From Nocardioides sp. QY071 (GTDB lineage Bacteria > Actinomycetota > Actinomycetes > Propionibacteriales > Nocardioidaceae), in NCBI RefSeq assembly GCF_029961765.1, contig NZ_CP124681.1, positions 3,596,001 through 3,660,000 on the forward strand: a DNA stretch of 64,000 bases, in the 5' to 3' direction. The notes under the pieces were generated by a model that saw only the letters and a list, made by a program, of their open reading frames with translations, searched no databases and was not told the origin of the DNA. This document shows, piece after piece, positions 1 to 13,461 of the stretch; position 1 is the stretch's first letter, and every line of letters starts with the position of its first letter. A program made the translations under genes and the position numbers.

Positions 1-1
1 C

Positions 2-43
2 CTGCGGGCGCGGGTGTTCTCGCGGATCAAGGCCTCCGCGTGA
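2..43 (+). CDS. C-terminal tail of an unidentified upstream gene (partial)
   Basis: An open frame enters from the left edge and ends at a TGA that overlaps the GTG start of the sulfatase (GTGA). Only 13 residues are visible, ending RIKASA. The four-base overlap suggests translational coupling with the next gene. The product cannot be identified from so little sequence. Confidence 0.4.
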   Translation: MRARVFSRIKASA

Positions 44-1623
44 GCAAGGTCCGCGGCGTCGTCGTCCTGGTCGCCGACCAGCTCCGGGCCGACCATCTCG
101 GCTTCGGCGGCGGCCAGGTGCCGACCCCGCACCTCGACGCCCTCGCCGCGAGCGGCACGGTCTTCGACCAGGCGTACGTCGCCAACCCGACCTGCATGCC
201 GAACCGTGCCACGATCGCCACCGGCCGCTGGCCCTCGACCCACGGCACCCGCACCAACGGCGTCACCCTGGACTGGGACGCCCAGACGTTCATGCGCTCG
301 ATGCAGCGCTCCGGCTGGAACACGGCGGCCGTCGGCAAGCTGCACTTCCAGACCATGGGCTGGCCCTACGAGGACGACCAGCTCGCCGACATGGCGCGAC
401 ACGCACCCGAGCTCGTGGACGCCGCACTGGTCGACGCCGTCGAGCGCGGCCGCCCGGCGCAGTGGGACACCTGGGAGAGCTTCGAGCGGCACCGGCCCGC
501 CCGCCTCGAGCTCCCGCCCGACTACTACGGCTTCGACACCGTCGACCTGGTGATCGGCCACGGCGACGCCCCGGGCGGCCACTACGCCCACTGGGCGCGG
601 GCCCGCGGCCTCGACCCGGACACCGTGCGGATCATGGGCGACGCGCTCGTCGGCTACCCCGGGTGGGACCAGGTCTACCAGTCGGAGGTGCCGGTCGAGC
701 TGCATCCGACGACGTACGTCACCGAGCGGGCGATCGACCGGCTCGAGCAGCTGACCGCCGGCGACGCGCCCTTCTGCCTGTTCGTGTCCTATCCCGACCC
801 GCACCACCCGTTCGCCCCTCCGGGCGACTACTGGCACCGGGTCGACCCGAGCGCCGTCGAGCTGCCCGCGACCTTCTTCGACACCCACGACCGCTCCCCC
901 GAGCACGTGCGGCAGATCGTCGCCGACCGCGGCCGGCCCGCCGCCGACCCGACGATGACCTGGTCGCCCACCGAGGAGCAGTACCGCCACGCGCTCGCCG
1001 CCGAGCTCGGCCTGGTCTCGCTGCTCGACGACAGCATCGGCCGCATCCTCGGCCGGCTCGAGGACCTCGGCATCGCCGACGACACCGCGGTGGTCTTCAC
1101 CGCCGACCACGGCGACCTGTTCGGCGACCACGGCCTGATGCTCAAGCACTTCGTGCACTACCAGGGCGTGACCCGGGTGCCGTTGATCGTGCGCTCCCCC
1201 GGCGGCGACGGCGGGCGCTCCTCGGCGCTGGTGAGCAGCGCCGACATCGCGCCGACGCTGCTCGACCTGGGCGGCGTGCCGTCGTACCGAGGGATCCAGG
1301 GCACCAGCCTCCGCTCGCTGGTCGAGGGCCGGGCATCCGCCGTACGACCGCGGCTGCTGGTCGAGGAGGACCAGCCGTTCGGACTGCCCGGGCTGCCGGG
1401 ACCGGTCCACATCCGCACGCTGCTGACCGAGGACGCCCGGCTCACGGTGTACGGCGGCCACGACGTGCGCGAGCTCTACGCCCTCGACGACGACGCCGAC
1501 GAGACCACCAACCTGGCCGACACCCTCGACGGGGCCGCGCTCCAGGCCCGGCTGACCGCCGACCTGGCCGCGGAGCTGATCCGGCTCACCGACACCGGCA
1601 TCCGCCCCGCCGCCTCCGCCTGA
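40..1623 (+). CDS. Sulfatase family hydrolase (type I, formylglycine-dependent)
   Basis: A 527-residue protein of the alkaline-phosphatase-like sulfatase superfamily, expected to hydrolyse a sulfate or phosphonate-type ester. The N-terminal ADQLR carries the metal-binding Asp (about residue 13). The active-site signature C-x-P-x-R is CMPNR at residues 52-56, where the Cys would be converted to formylglycine. A second metal-site segment, ADHGDLFGDHG, lies near residue 355. No signal peptide is visible, so it is probably cytoplasmic. The GTG start overlaps the stop of the preceding gene, and an amidohydrolase follows 25 bp downstream, so the two look like parts of one operon. Choline-sulfatase-like and phosphonate-monoester-hydrolase-like enzymes share these motifs; the substrate cannot be decided from sequence. 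Confidence 0.88.
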   Translation: MSKVRGVVVLVADQLRADHLGFGGGQVPTPHLDALAASGTVFDQAYVANPTCMPNRATIATGRWPSTHGTRTNGVTLDWDAQTFMRSMQRSGWNTAAVGKLHFQTMGWPYEDDQLADMARHAPELVDAALVDAVERGRPAQWDTWESFERHRPARLELPPDYYGFDTVDLVIGHGDAPGGHYAHWARARGLDPDTVRIMGDALVGYPGWDQVYQSEVPVELHPTTYVTERAIDRLEQLTAGDAPFCLFVSYPDPHHPFAPPGDYWHRVDPSAVELPATFFDTHDRSPEHVRQIVADRGRPAADPTMTWSPTEEQYRHALAAELGLVSLLDDSIGRILGRLEDLGIADDTAVVFTADHGDLFGDHGLMLKHFVHYQGVTRVPLIVRSPGGDGGRSSALVSSADIAPTLLDLGGVPSYRGIQGTSLRSLVEGRASAVRPRLLVEEDQPFGLPGLPGPVHIRTLLTEDARLTVYGGHDVRELYALDDDADETTNLADTLDGAALQARLTADLAAELIRLTDTGIRPAASA

Positions 1624-1648
1624 CCACGCGCGAACCCGAAGGAGACCC

Positions 1649-3292
1649 GTGCACGCCGACCTGATCCTCCACTCCGGCACCGTCCTCAGCGTCGACGCCG
1701 CCTTCTCGACGCACGCCGCCGTCGCCGTGCGAGGGGACCGGATCGTCGCCGTCGGCTCCGACCGCGAGGTGCGCGACCTCGCCGGTCCCGGCACCCGGAC
1801 GGTGGACCTGGCAGGCGGCACGGTGCTGCCCGGGCTCAACGACTCGCACCTGCACCTGCAGTGGTGGGGCCTGGCGCGCGCACAGGTCGACCTGTCCGCG
1901 GCCGGCTCCCTCGACGAGGCCCGGGAGCTGGTACGACGCCACGCCGCCGCGCAGCCCGAGGGTGGCTGGGTGCGGGGCCGGGGCTGGCACGAGCGGGTGC
2001 TCGCCGGCGACGACCCGCTCGGGCCGACCGCGGCGATGTTCGACGACGTCTGCGGCGGCCGCCCGATGTTCCTCGAGCACTTCAGCGCGCACGGCGGGCT
2101 GCTCAACACCGTCGGCATGCAGCGCGCCGGCCTCACCCGCGCGACCGTGGCACCGCCGGGCGGCGAGGTCGTCCACGACCCCGCAACGGGCGAGCCGACC
2201 GGCGTACTCAAGGAGGCCGCCCTCCAGCTGCTCGACGGAGTGCTGCCGGTCCCCACCGCGACCGAGCGGCAGGCCGCGGTGGTCGGGGCGATCGCGGAGC
2301 TCAACCGCCGCGGGATCACCAGTCTCACCGACCCGATCGTGACGCCGGAGATGCTGCGCGACTACGTGGCGCTACGTCGCGAGGACCGGCTCTCCGCCCG
2401 GCTGACCACGCTGCTGCACTGGACCTGGCCGTCGGTGCAGACGCCACTCGGCGTGCTGGAGGAGGCGATGCGGTACGTCGGCTCGACCACCGGCCTGGGC
2501 GACGACCTGCTCCGCATCGGCGGCTGCAAGCTCATCGCCGACGGTGTCGCCTCGCTGGGCACCGCGTGGATGTCGGCGCCGTACCACCACGAGGGCACCT
2601 GCGGTGCGCTCGTCACCGAGGGTGCCGACGACGCCGAGCGGGTCGCCGCCCTGCACGCCCTCGTGCGCCTGCTCCACCGGCACCGGTTCCAGGTCCAGGT
2701 CCACGCGACCGGCGACCGGGCCTGCGACACCGCGGTCGACGCCCTCGTGGCCGCGCTCGTCGAGGATCCCTGGCCGGACGCCCGGCACGTGCTCATCCAC
2801 GCCAACCTGCCCTCGCCCGGGTCGATCGCGGCGATGGCCGAGCACGGCATCCTCGCCAACGTCAACGCCCTCGTGAAGTGGCAGGCCGCAGCCGGCCTGG
2901 TCGGCGTCATCACCGAGGAGCAGTGGCACCGGATGATGCCCGCCCGCTCCATGGCCGACGCCGGCGTCGTCGTCTGCGACGCCTCCGACGCCCCGATCAC
3001 CGACCCGGACTGGCGCCTCGCCCTGCAGATGCTGGTCACCCGCGTCCCGCGCGGCAGCGACGGACCCTGCGGTCCCACCGAGCGGCTCACCCGCGAGCAG
3101 GCGATCCGCGCCTGGACCGCCAACCCTGCCTGGCAGGACCACGCCGAGCACGACAAGGGCACCGTCGAGCCCGGCAAGGTCGCCGACCTGTGCGTCCTCG
3201 CCGAGGACCTGACGACCGTCCCCGACGAGGACCTGCACGCCGTCACACCGGTCATGACGGTGCTGGATGGCCGGGTCGTGCACGAGGGGTGA
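1649..3292 (+). CDS. Amidohydrolase family protein (YtcJ-like, amidohydrolase 3)
   Basis: A 547-residue metal-dependent hydrolase. It begins with the small beta-sandwich of the family (HADLILHSGTVLSVD), then the first metal-binding motif HLH at residues 67-69 after LPGLNDS. The C-terminal EPGKVADLCVLAEDL followed by a V-x-DGRVVHEG ending closes the composite beta domain, as in cytosine-deaminase/YtcJ-type enzymes. The GTG start has a good ribosome site (GAAGGAG) 8 bp upstream. It lies directly after the sulfatase, suggesting the two act on the same sulfated or acylated compound. This family contains N-acyl-amide and enamide hydrolases; the true substrate is unknown. Confidence 0.87.
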   Translation: MHADLILHSGTVLSVDAAFSTHAAVAVRGDRIVAVGSDREVRDLAGPGTRTVDLAGGTVLPGLNDSHLHLQWWGLARAQVDLSAAGSLDEARELVRRHAAAQPEGGWVRGRGWHERVLAGDDPLGPTAAMFDDVCGGRPMFLEHFSAHGGLLNTVGMQRAGLTRATVAPPGGEVVHDPATGEPTGVLKEAALQLLDGVLPVPTATERQAAVVGAIAELNRRGITSLTDPIVTPEMLRDYVALRREDRLSARLTTLLHWTWPSVQTPLGVLEEAMRYVGSTTGLGDDLLRIGGCKLIADGVASLGTAWMSAPYHHEGTCGALVTEGADDAERVAALHALVRLLHRHRFQVQVHATGDRACDTAVDALVAALVEDPWPDARHVLIHANLPSPGSIAAMAEHGILANVNALVKWQAAAGLVGVITEEQWHRMMPARSMADAGVVVCDASDAPITDPDWRLALQMLVTRVPRGSDGPCGPTERLTREQAIRAWTANPAWQDHAEHDKGTVEPGKVADLCVLAEDLTTVPDEDLHAVTPVMTVLDGRVVHEG

Positions 3293-3414
3293 GCCCCGGC
3301 CCGCGCGCGAACTCTCCGTGGGCTTCGGTTGCGCAGGTGGTTGCGTTCCGAAAAGCAGCGACGAGGACAGTGCGGAGATGGTCGGGTTCCGCGGTCGGGC
3401 CGCGGTCCGCGTCC

Positions 3415-3454
3415 GGAGGTCGAGGAGGTCGCGCAGCGACCGTCACGAGACCAC
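3415..3454 (+). repeat. Dispersed repeat, type A (GGAGGTCGAGGAGG...)
   Basis: A 40-bp element starting GGAGGTCGAGGAGGTCGCGC and ending ACGAGACCACC. Closely related copies occur twice in tandem inside the DUF222 gene at 5655-5729. The intergenic copy has GCAGCGACC where the coding copies have GCAGCAACC. Confidence 0.75.
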
Positions 3455-3474
3455 CGCAACCGACCTCGTCCGAT

Positions 3475-3513
3475 GGTTGAGGTGCGAGGAGCGCAGCGAC
3501 GAGCCTCGAAACC
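3475..3513 (+). repeat. Dispersed repeat, type B (GGTTGAGGTGCGAG...CCTCGAAACC)
   Basis: A 39-bp element with partly complementary ends (GGTT...AACC and GAGG...CCTC). A 33-bp version sits inside the acyl-CoA carboxylase gene at 9416-9448. I recall this family as abundant in Nocardioides-type genomes; copy number here cannot be judged from one window. Confidence 0.75.
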
Positions 3514-3672
3514 ACCTGGCCTTCGCGCGAACTGTCCGCGGCCTCGGGTGCGTAGCGGTCGCGAAAGGCAGCGACGAAGAAGGTTGGGAGGCGGCCGGGT
3601 CCCGCGGTCGGGCGACGGTTCGCATGCGGCCGAAAAACCCCTAGAAACAAGGGGAAAGTCCTTCCCGACCTC

Positions 3673-3708
3673 TTGAATTAGAACGCCTGTTCGAATAGAG
3701 TAGGCCCC
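3673..3708 (+). promoter_or_regulatory. LexA-box promoter of the disrupted DUF222/HNH gene, probably leaderless
   Basis: TTGAAT (3673-3678) and TAGAGT (3696-3701) are spaced 17 bp, as -35 and -10 elements. Between them lies GAACGCCTGTTC (3681-3692), matching the GAAC-N4-GTTC core of actinobacterial SOS boxes, extended to AGAAC-N4-GTTCGAA. The predicted transcript would begin at about the ATG at 3709, so the message would have little or no leader. Members of the 13E12/DUF222 family in mycobacteria are known LexA targets, which fits. The IS30 element begins four bases after the start of this ATG. Confidence 0.7.
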
Positions 3709-3712
3709 ATGA

Positions 3713-4825
3713 GGCGGACTCAACCCGCTGTTGCAACGAGTGCCTCGTTGAGCACCTGTCCGGGAGTTTGCCAGTTGAGCGTCATGCGGGGCCGGGTGTT
3801 GAGCCGCAGCGCCACGTCGTCGCACTCGGTCTGAGTGACTCCAGTCAGGTCAGAGCTCTTGGGCCAGTACTGGCGGAGCAGGCCGTTGGTGTTCTCGTTG
3901 CTGCCGCGCTGCCAAGGCGAGTAGGGATCGCAGAAGTAGACGCTCACACCGGTCTCGACCTTGAACCTGGCGTGTTCGGCCATCTCGGTGCCGCGATCCC
4001 AGGTGATCGACTTCACCAGGTCGGTGGGCAGCGTGGCGATCAACTGTGCCAGCGTCATCCGGGTCGTCTCGGCGGTGTGCCGGCCGGGGATCGGGGCCAG
4101 CAGCACGTACCGGCTCGAGCGCTCCACCAATGTGATGATCGACCCCTTGCCCTTGGCGCCCATCAGCAGGTCACCCTCCCAGTGCCCAGGTACAGCGCGG
4201 TCTTCTACCTCGGCGGGACGTGCGCTGATCAGCACATCATCACTGAGTCGGATGCTGCTGCGTTTTGCGGCACTGGCCTGCGGCTTTCGTTGCATCCGCT
4301 TCGAACGCAGGTGCTGTGTGAGCTCCCGCTTGAGCTGGCCCTTGGTCTGAACGAACAGCGCCTGGTAGATCGTCTCGTGGGACACCCGCATCGCCTCGTC
4401 ATCGGGGAACATCACCGGCAGCATCGCCGCGATCTGCTGCGGGGACCAGTCGGCCCGCAGCAGTTCCCAGACCTTCTCCCGCAACGGGCCATGGTCAAGC
4501 CGGCGCCGGCACCGCCGACGTGCCCGCCGATCGGCGAACTCCTGGGCCGAGGCTGCGTCATATCGATTCCGGTAGCCCTTGCCGCCGCCGCGCGCGATCC
4601 GGCCTCGCACCGACCTTGACCCGTACCCGGTAGCCCGGTGTCGACGCAGCTCACGCGAGATCGTCGAGGGATGTACCCCCACCAACGCTGCGATCGTCCG
4701 CTGCGGCAGACCAACTCGATAACCCCGCTCGATCACCGACCGCTTCTCAGCGGTCAAACGCTTTCCTGCCATCCGCGCAACCTCCACTTTCCCGCATGGA
4801 GTTGCAACAGCCGATTGAAACCGCC
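3713..4825 (-). mobile_element. IS30-family insertion sequence with TGA target duplication
   Basis: About 1113 bp. The ends form an imperfect inverted repeat: left GGCGG..TCAA.C.GCTGTTGCAAC (from 3713), mirrored at the right end (4801-4825). TGA flanks both sides (3710-3712 and 4826-4828), a 3-bp duplication as expected for IS30 relatives. It contains a single transposase gene on the minus strand. The intact frame and ends suggest a recent insertion. Confidence 0.88.
3720..4772 (-). CDS. IS30-family transposase
   Basis: 350 residues, typical for IS30. An N-terminal helix-turn-helix (LTAEKRSVIERG, then RTIAALVGVHPSTISREL) binds the ends. A DDE integrase core follows: GHWEGDLLMG carries the first Asp, ITWDRGTEMA the second, and DPYSPWQRGSNENTNGLLRQ ends in the conserved Glu region. 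The ATG start was chosen because GGAGG lies 9 bp upstream; a longer frame runs further upstream but crosses the IS end and encodes no family sequence. The stop lies inside the left terminal repeat. All key residues appear present, so the enzyme is probably active. Confidence 0.93.
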   Translation of the reverse strand: MAGKRLTAEKRSVIERGYRVGLPQRTIAALVGVHPSTISRELRRHRATGYGSRSVRGRIARGGGKGYRNRYDAASAQEFADRRARRRCRRRLDHGPLREKVWELLRADWSPQQIAAMLPVMFPDDEAMRVSHETIYQALFVQTKGQLKRELTQHLRSKRMQRKPQASAAKRSSIRLSDDVLISARPAEVEDRAVPGHWEGDLLMGAKGKGSIITLVERSSRYVLLAPIPGRHTAETTRMTLAQLIATLPTDLVKSITWDRGTEMAEHARFKVETGVSVYFCDPYSPWQRGSNENTNGLLRQYWPKSSDLTGVTQTECDDVALRLNTRPRMTLNWQTPGQVLNEALVATAG

Positions 4826-5654
4826 TGATCTCGGACCCCTCGGACGCCACGCCGGAGCAGCTGCTCCACGCGGCCGAGGACAGTGTCCGAGAGACTCGGA
4901 TTCTTGATGTCCGCAAGCTTGAGCTGCTGCTCGCCTGGGCCGACCTCCACTCCGGTGACCCGCAGGCCGAGCCCAACGCGGTACCTGTTCGGTTCGGTGG
5001 TCCGCGGCTGATCACCCTGGGCGGGGACGGGACCCCGGAGGTCGCCGACCTTGCACTGGTGGAGATGGCGATCGCCCGGCACGAGCACGTGCTCGCCACC
5101 CGTGGGGCCCTCGCTGACGCGTTCGACCTGCGCCACCGCCTCCCGCAGGCGTGGGAAGGCGTCAAGGCCGGCCGGTGCGAGGTGTGGGTGGTGCGGCGGG
5201 TCGCACGGATGTCCCGCACGCTCGACCGCCACCAGATCCACATCGTCGACACCGCGGTGGCTGCCGCGTTGGACGAAGCACCCAGCCGGATCCTCAGCAT
5301 CGCCGAGGCCAAGGTCATCGAGGCCGACCCGGTCGCCCACCAGGCCCGGATCGACAAGAACCAGAGCCAGAAGGGCGTCTGGTACCCCAAGCCCCGTCCG
5401 GGCGCGCAGGTCGACGAGAGCGACAGTCAGGCCGGGGTGGGGACGGTGTTCGCGCGGCTCGACGAAGCCGACGCCCTCGCCCACCAACACACCGTCGACG
5501 ACCTCGCCACTGCCCTCGCCGAGCACGCCGACGTCGCCGACGGTGCCGAGCCACTGGGCATGGACCACTGGCGGGCCGAAGCGTTCGCGATGCTTGCCGA
5601 CCCCGCCGCCGTCCTCGCCTTCCTGAACAGCATCGACGACACCCCGGGCACCTC

Positions 5655-5729
5655 GGAGGTCGAGGAGGTCGCGCAGCAACCGTCAACCCCGGAGGTCGAG
5701 GAGGTTGCGCAGCAACCGTCACGAGACCA
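5655..5729 (+). repeat. Two tandem type-A dispersed repeats inside the DUF222 coding sequence
   Basis: Copies at 5655-5690 and 5691-5729 have a 36-bp period (12 codons), so the reading frame is kept and a repeated EVEEVAQQPS peptide results. The same element is intergenic at 3415-3454. This indicates that the repeat has spread into coding sequence and duplicated there. Confidence 0.8.
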
Positions 5730-6305
5730 CCGCAGCCCGACCACCGAGCTCATCGTCCATGTCTCCCTGACCGACACCGGTGAGTTCGGCCCCGTTGCGC
5801 GGGTCGAGGGCCTCGGCCCCCGGCTCCTCGACCAGGTTCACGACCTCCTGCGCCGCCACGCCACCATCACCGTGCAGCCGGTCATCGACCTGCACACCGG
5901 ACGGTCGGTCAACGGCTACGAGCACCCCACCGACGTCAAGCACCGCACCCAGCTGAGAACGGTTGGGGACGCGTTCCCCCACGCCACCGGCCTCTTCAAC
6001 CACAGCGGCCGCCCGCCGGACCACGACCACACCACGCCGTACGACAAGCACGGACCACCCGGCCAAACAGGTGATCACAACGACACCCCACTCACCCGAC
6101 ACCACCACCGCGCGAAGACCCACCTCGGCTACACGGTGATGCAGCTCGGACCCGACAGATGGATCTGGGGCACACCCCACGGCCTCTACCGCCTCGTCAC
6201 CGGCGGTGGCACCCGACCCATCACCCAGGCCGAGTACCACCTCCACACCCACCAGGCACTTACCTTGGCCGGCGACTACGCCGCCTGACGCGCAGTGTTG
6301 AGCCC

Positions 6306-6788
6306 TCAGCCCGCCACGGCCGCGGAGTACCGCTCGAGGTAGAGCGGCCAGCCGCGCGGGTTGTCGACGCCTTCGCGCACCGACTCCCAACCGGCGCCGT
6401 GGCGCTCCAGGTGGCGGTGCTCGAGCTCGACGCGGGTGCGCTCGGGGCCATCGTTGACGAAGCGCACCTCGACCTCGCTCGCCTCGGCCGGGTCGGTCAC
6501 GATCTGCCAGGCCGGCGAGATGTCCCAGCTGATCACGAAGCGGTGCGGCGGCTCGAAGGCCAGCACCCGGGCCCAGCGGCAGACAGAGCCGTTCTCACCG
6601 CGGTCGTAGACGTGGCCGCCGACGCGCGTCTCGAAGACGGTCTCCGCGATCGGCTCGGGCGCGAGCAGGTTGTGCTCGCGCGGCTTGATCCGGTCGAACT
6701 GCTCGGTGAAGACCGAGAAGGCGCGCTCGACCGGCGCCTCCACGGTGATCTCGAAGCGCACTGCCGTGTCCTGCGTGGTCTCGCTCAT
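6306..6788 (-). CDS. SRPBCC / AHSA1-type ligand-binding protein
   Basis: 160 residues of the START-like AHSA1 family: RFEITVEAPVERAFSVFTEQFDRIKP at the N-terminus, the central ETRVGGHVYDRGENGS, and VRFVNDGPERTRVELEHRH. Such proteins form a hydrophobic pocket and are often encoded with ArsR repressors, as here. The ATG overlaps the stop of the upstream arsR-like gene (ATGA), so translation is coupled. Ligand unknown. Confidence 0.88.
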   Translation of the reverse strand: MSETTQDTAVRFEITVEAPVERAFSVFTEQFDRIKPREHNLLAPEPIAETVFETRVGGHVYDRGENGSVCRWARVLAFEPPHRFVISWDISPAWQIVTDPAEASEVEVRFVNDGPERTRVELEHRHLERHGAGWESVREGVDNPRGWPLYLERYSAAVAG

Positions 6789-7111
6789 GTCGTGCTCCGA
6801 TCCTGCGGCTCGCCCTCGACGAGCTCCTTGAAGTTGGCCAGCGTCGCACTCCAGAAGCCCTCGAGCTCGGCGCGCATCGCCTGCAGGCCCGTGGGATCGG
6901 CGGAGTAGATCCGCCGCGTGCCATCGGGCCGCACCTGCACCAGCGCCGCGTCCTTCAGCACCCGCAGGTGCTGGGACACAGCGGGCCGGCTGACGGGGAG
7001 GTCCCCCGCCAGCTCGGCCACCGACCGCGGCCGCTGCGCCACGCGGGCGAAGATCTCCCGCCTGGTCGGATCCGCGAGCGCGGTCCACGCATCAACTGCG
7101 TAAGTGGTCAC
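6785..7111 (-). CDS. ArsR-family helix-turn-helix transcriptional regulator
   Basis: 108 residues. A winged helix covers most of the protein: WTALADPTRREIFARVAQRP, then SVAELAGDLPVSRPAVSQHLRVLKDAALV and the wing RPDGTRRIYSAD. There is no Cys-rich metal site, so it is not a typical metal sensor; it belongs to the SRPBCC-partner type. I chose the GTG at 7111 because the protein then begins TTYAVDAWTALADPTR as in relatives; a longer frame to 7147 would run through the palindrome proposed as its operator. It probably represses this two-gene operon. Confidence 0.88.
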   Translation of the reverse strand: MTTYAVDAWTALADPTRREIFARVAQRPRSVAELAGDLPVSRPAVSQHLRVLKDAALVQVRPDGTRRIYSADPTGLQAMRAELEGFWSATLANFKELVEGEPQDRSTT

Positions 7112-7116
7112 GAACG

Positions 7117-7132
7117 GTAAGTTACTGCTTAC
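7117..7132. promoter_or_regulatory. Candidate ArsR operator (inverted repeat GTAAG-N6-CTTAC)
   Basis: GTAAGTTACTGCTTAC has five-base arms in an AT-rich patch immediately upstream of the arsR-like GTG start. Position and symmetry suit autoregulation. Confidence 0.5.
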
Positions 7133-7159
7133 GTTCGCCCGGCACAAGGCCTCCGGAGG

Positions 7160-12691
<5,532 letters not shown>

Positions 12692-12819
12692 GATCTCGAC
12701 CCTTCCATCTCGCGGCGCGCGCGGGACAGCGCGGATCCCACAGGGTTGGCATCGAATCGTTGTGGGGTCCGTCCAGCCCGACGCTGGCGTCCGCTCGGGA
12801 CGAGGCGCACGCTGGGCCC

Positions 12820-13434
12820 ATGGGCTTCTACGACGACCACGTGGTGCCGCGGATCGTGAACCTCGCGTGCGGCACGAAAGACATGCGACCGCACCGTGAT
12901 CGCGCCTGCGCCGGGCTGCACGGTGAGGTGGTCGAGATCGGCTTCGGGTCCGGCCTCAACGTCCCGCACTACCCGGACGCGGTGACCCGCGTCACGGCGG
13001 TCGAGCCCGCCGACCTGGGCTGGCGCCTCGCCGAGCGACGGGTCGCCGGCTCGCGGGTGCCGATCGAGCGCTCGGGGCTGGACGGGCAGTCGCTGCCGTT
13101 CGCCGACGACTCCTTCGACACGGCACTGAGCACCTGGACCATGTGCACGATCCCGGACGTCGCGCAGGCGCTGCGCGAGGTGCGCCGGGTGCTGCGTCCC
13201 GGCGGCACCCTGCACTTCGTCGAGCACGGCTTGGCACCCGACGAGAAGGTGCAGCGCTGGCAGCACCGCCTCGACCCGATCGAGAAGCGGCTCGCCGGGG
13301 GCTGCACCTTCAGCCGGCCGATCGCCACGCTCGTCGCGGACGCGGGGTTCACGATGACCGAGCTCGACGAGTTCTACGCCTCCGGCGGACCGCGGTTCGC
13401 GACCGCCTTCTACCTCGGTGTCGCCGCTGCCTGA
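12820..13434 (+). CDS. Class I SAM-dependent methyltransferase
   Basis: 204 residues with the SAM-binding motif I VVEIGFGSGLNVPHYP, the acidic loop at TAVEPAD, and the motif SLPFADDSFDTALSTWTMCTIPD typical of Methyltransf_11 proteins (UbiE/phospholipid-methyltransferase-like). I chose the ATG giving MGFYDDHVVPRIVNLACG, since the frame upstream is not conserved-looking. It is divergent from the carboxylase gene with 128 bp between. Substrate unknown. Confidence 0.85.
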   Translation: MGFYDDHVVPRIVNLACGTKDMRPHRDRACAGLHGEVVEIGFGSGLNVPHYPDAVTRVTAVEPADLGWRLAERRVAGSRVPIERSGLDGQSLPFADDSFDTALSTWTMCTIPDVAQALREVRRVLRPGGTLHFVEHGLAPDEKVQRWQHRLDPIEKRLAGGCTFSRPIATLVADAGFTMTELDEFYASGGPRFATAFYLGVAAA

Positions 13435-13461
13435 GCCCCGTCGAATGTCCGTTTCGACCGG

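Larger units (their letters stand above)
3306..3631 (+). repeat. Two diverged direct copies of a ~105-bp block in the gap after the amidohydrolase
   Basis: Copy 1 runs from about 3306 to 3415 and copy 2 from about 3527 to 3631. Both start GCGCGAACT-TCCG, contain AGCAGCGACGA, and end in TCCCGCGGTCGGGC or a close variant. The shorter dispersed repeats lie between them. I see no convincing gene in this gap; open frames here are artefacts of the high GC content. Confidence 0.6.
3709..6288 (+). pseudogene. DUF222 / HNH endonuclease (13E12 repeat family), split after its start codon by IS30
   Basis: The ATG and one further base (3709-3712) lie left of the IS; the body resumes at 4829. Deleting the IS plus one TGA duplicate gives ATG-ATC-TCG in frame with the downstream reading frame, which stays open to 6288: about 487 residues. 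The N-terminal two thirds are DUF222. The C-terminus has an HNH-like arrangement: PDHDHTTPY, then PLTRHHHRAKTH. Between them, roughly residues 275-305, a Glu/Val/Gln-rich insert (EVEEVAQQPS twice) is encoded by two tandem dispersed repeats. After insertion the native promoter faces the antisense side of the transposase, so any product would need an internal start such as the GTG at 5059, giving 409 residues that still contain the HNH part. Family members are thought to be mobile-element-like or damage-induced nucleases; activity is unproven. Confidence 0.85.

Noticed and set aside
4773..5390. N-terminal extension of the IS30 transposase frame
   Set aside because: It runs past the IS end into the DUF222 gene and encodes no transposase sequence; a good ribosome site precedes the internal ATG.
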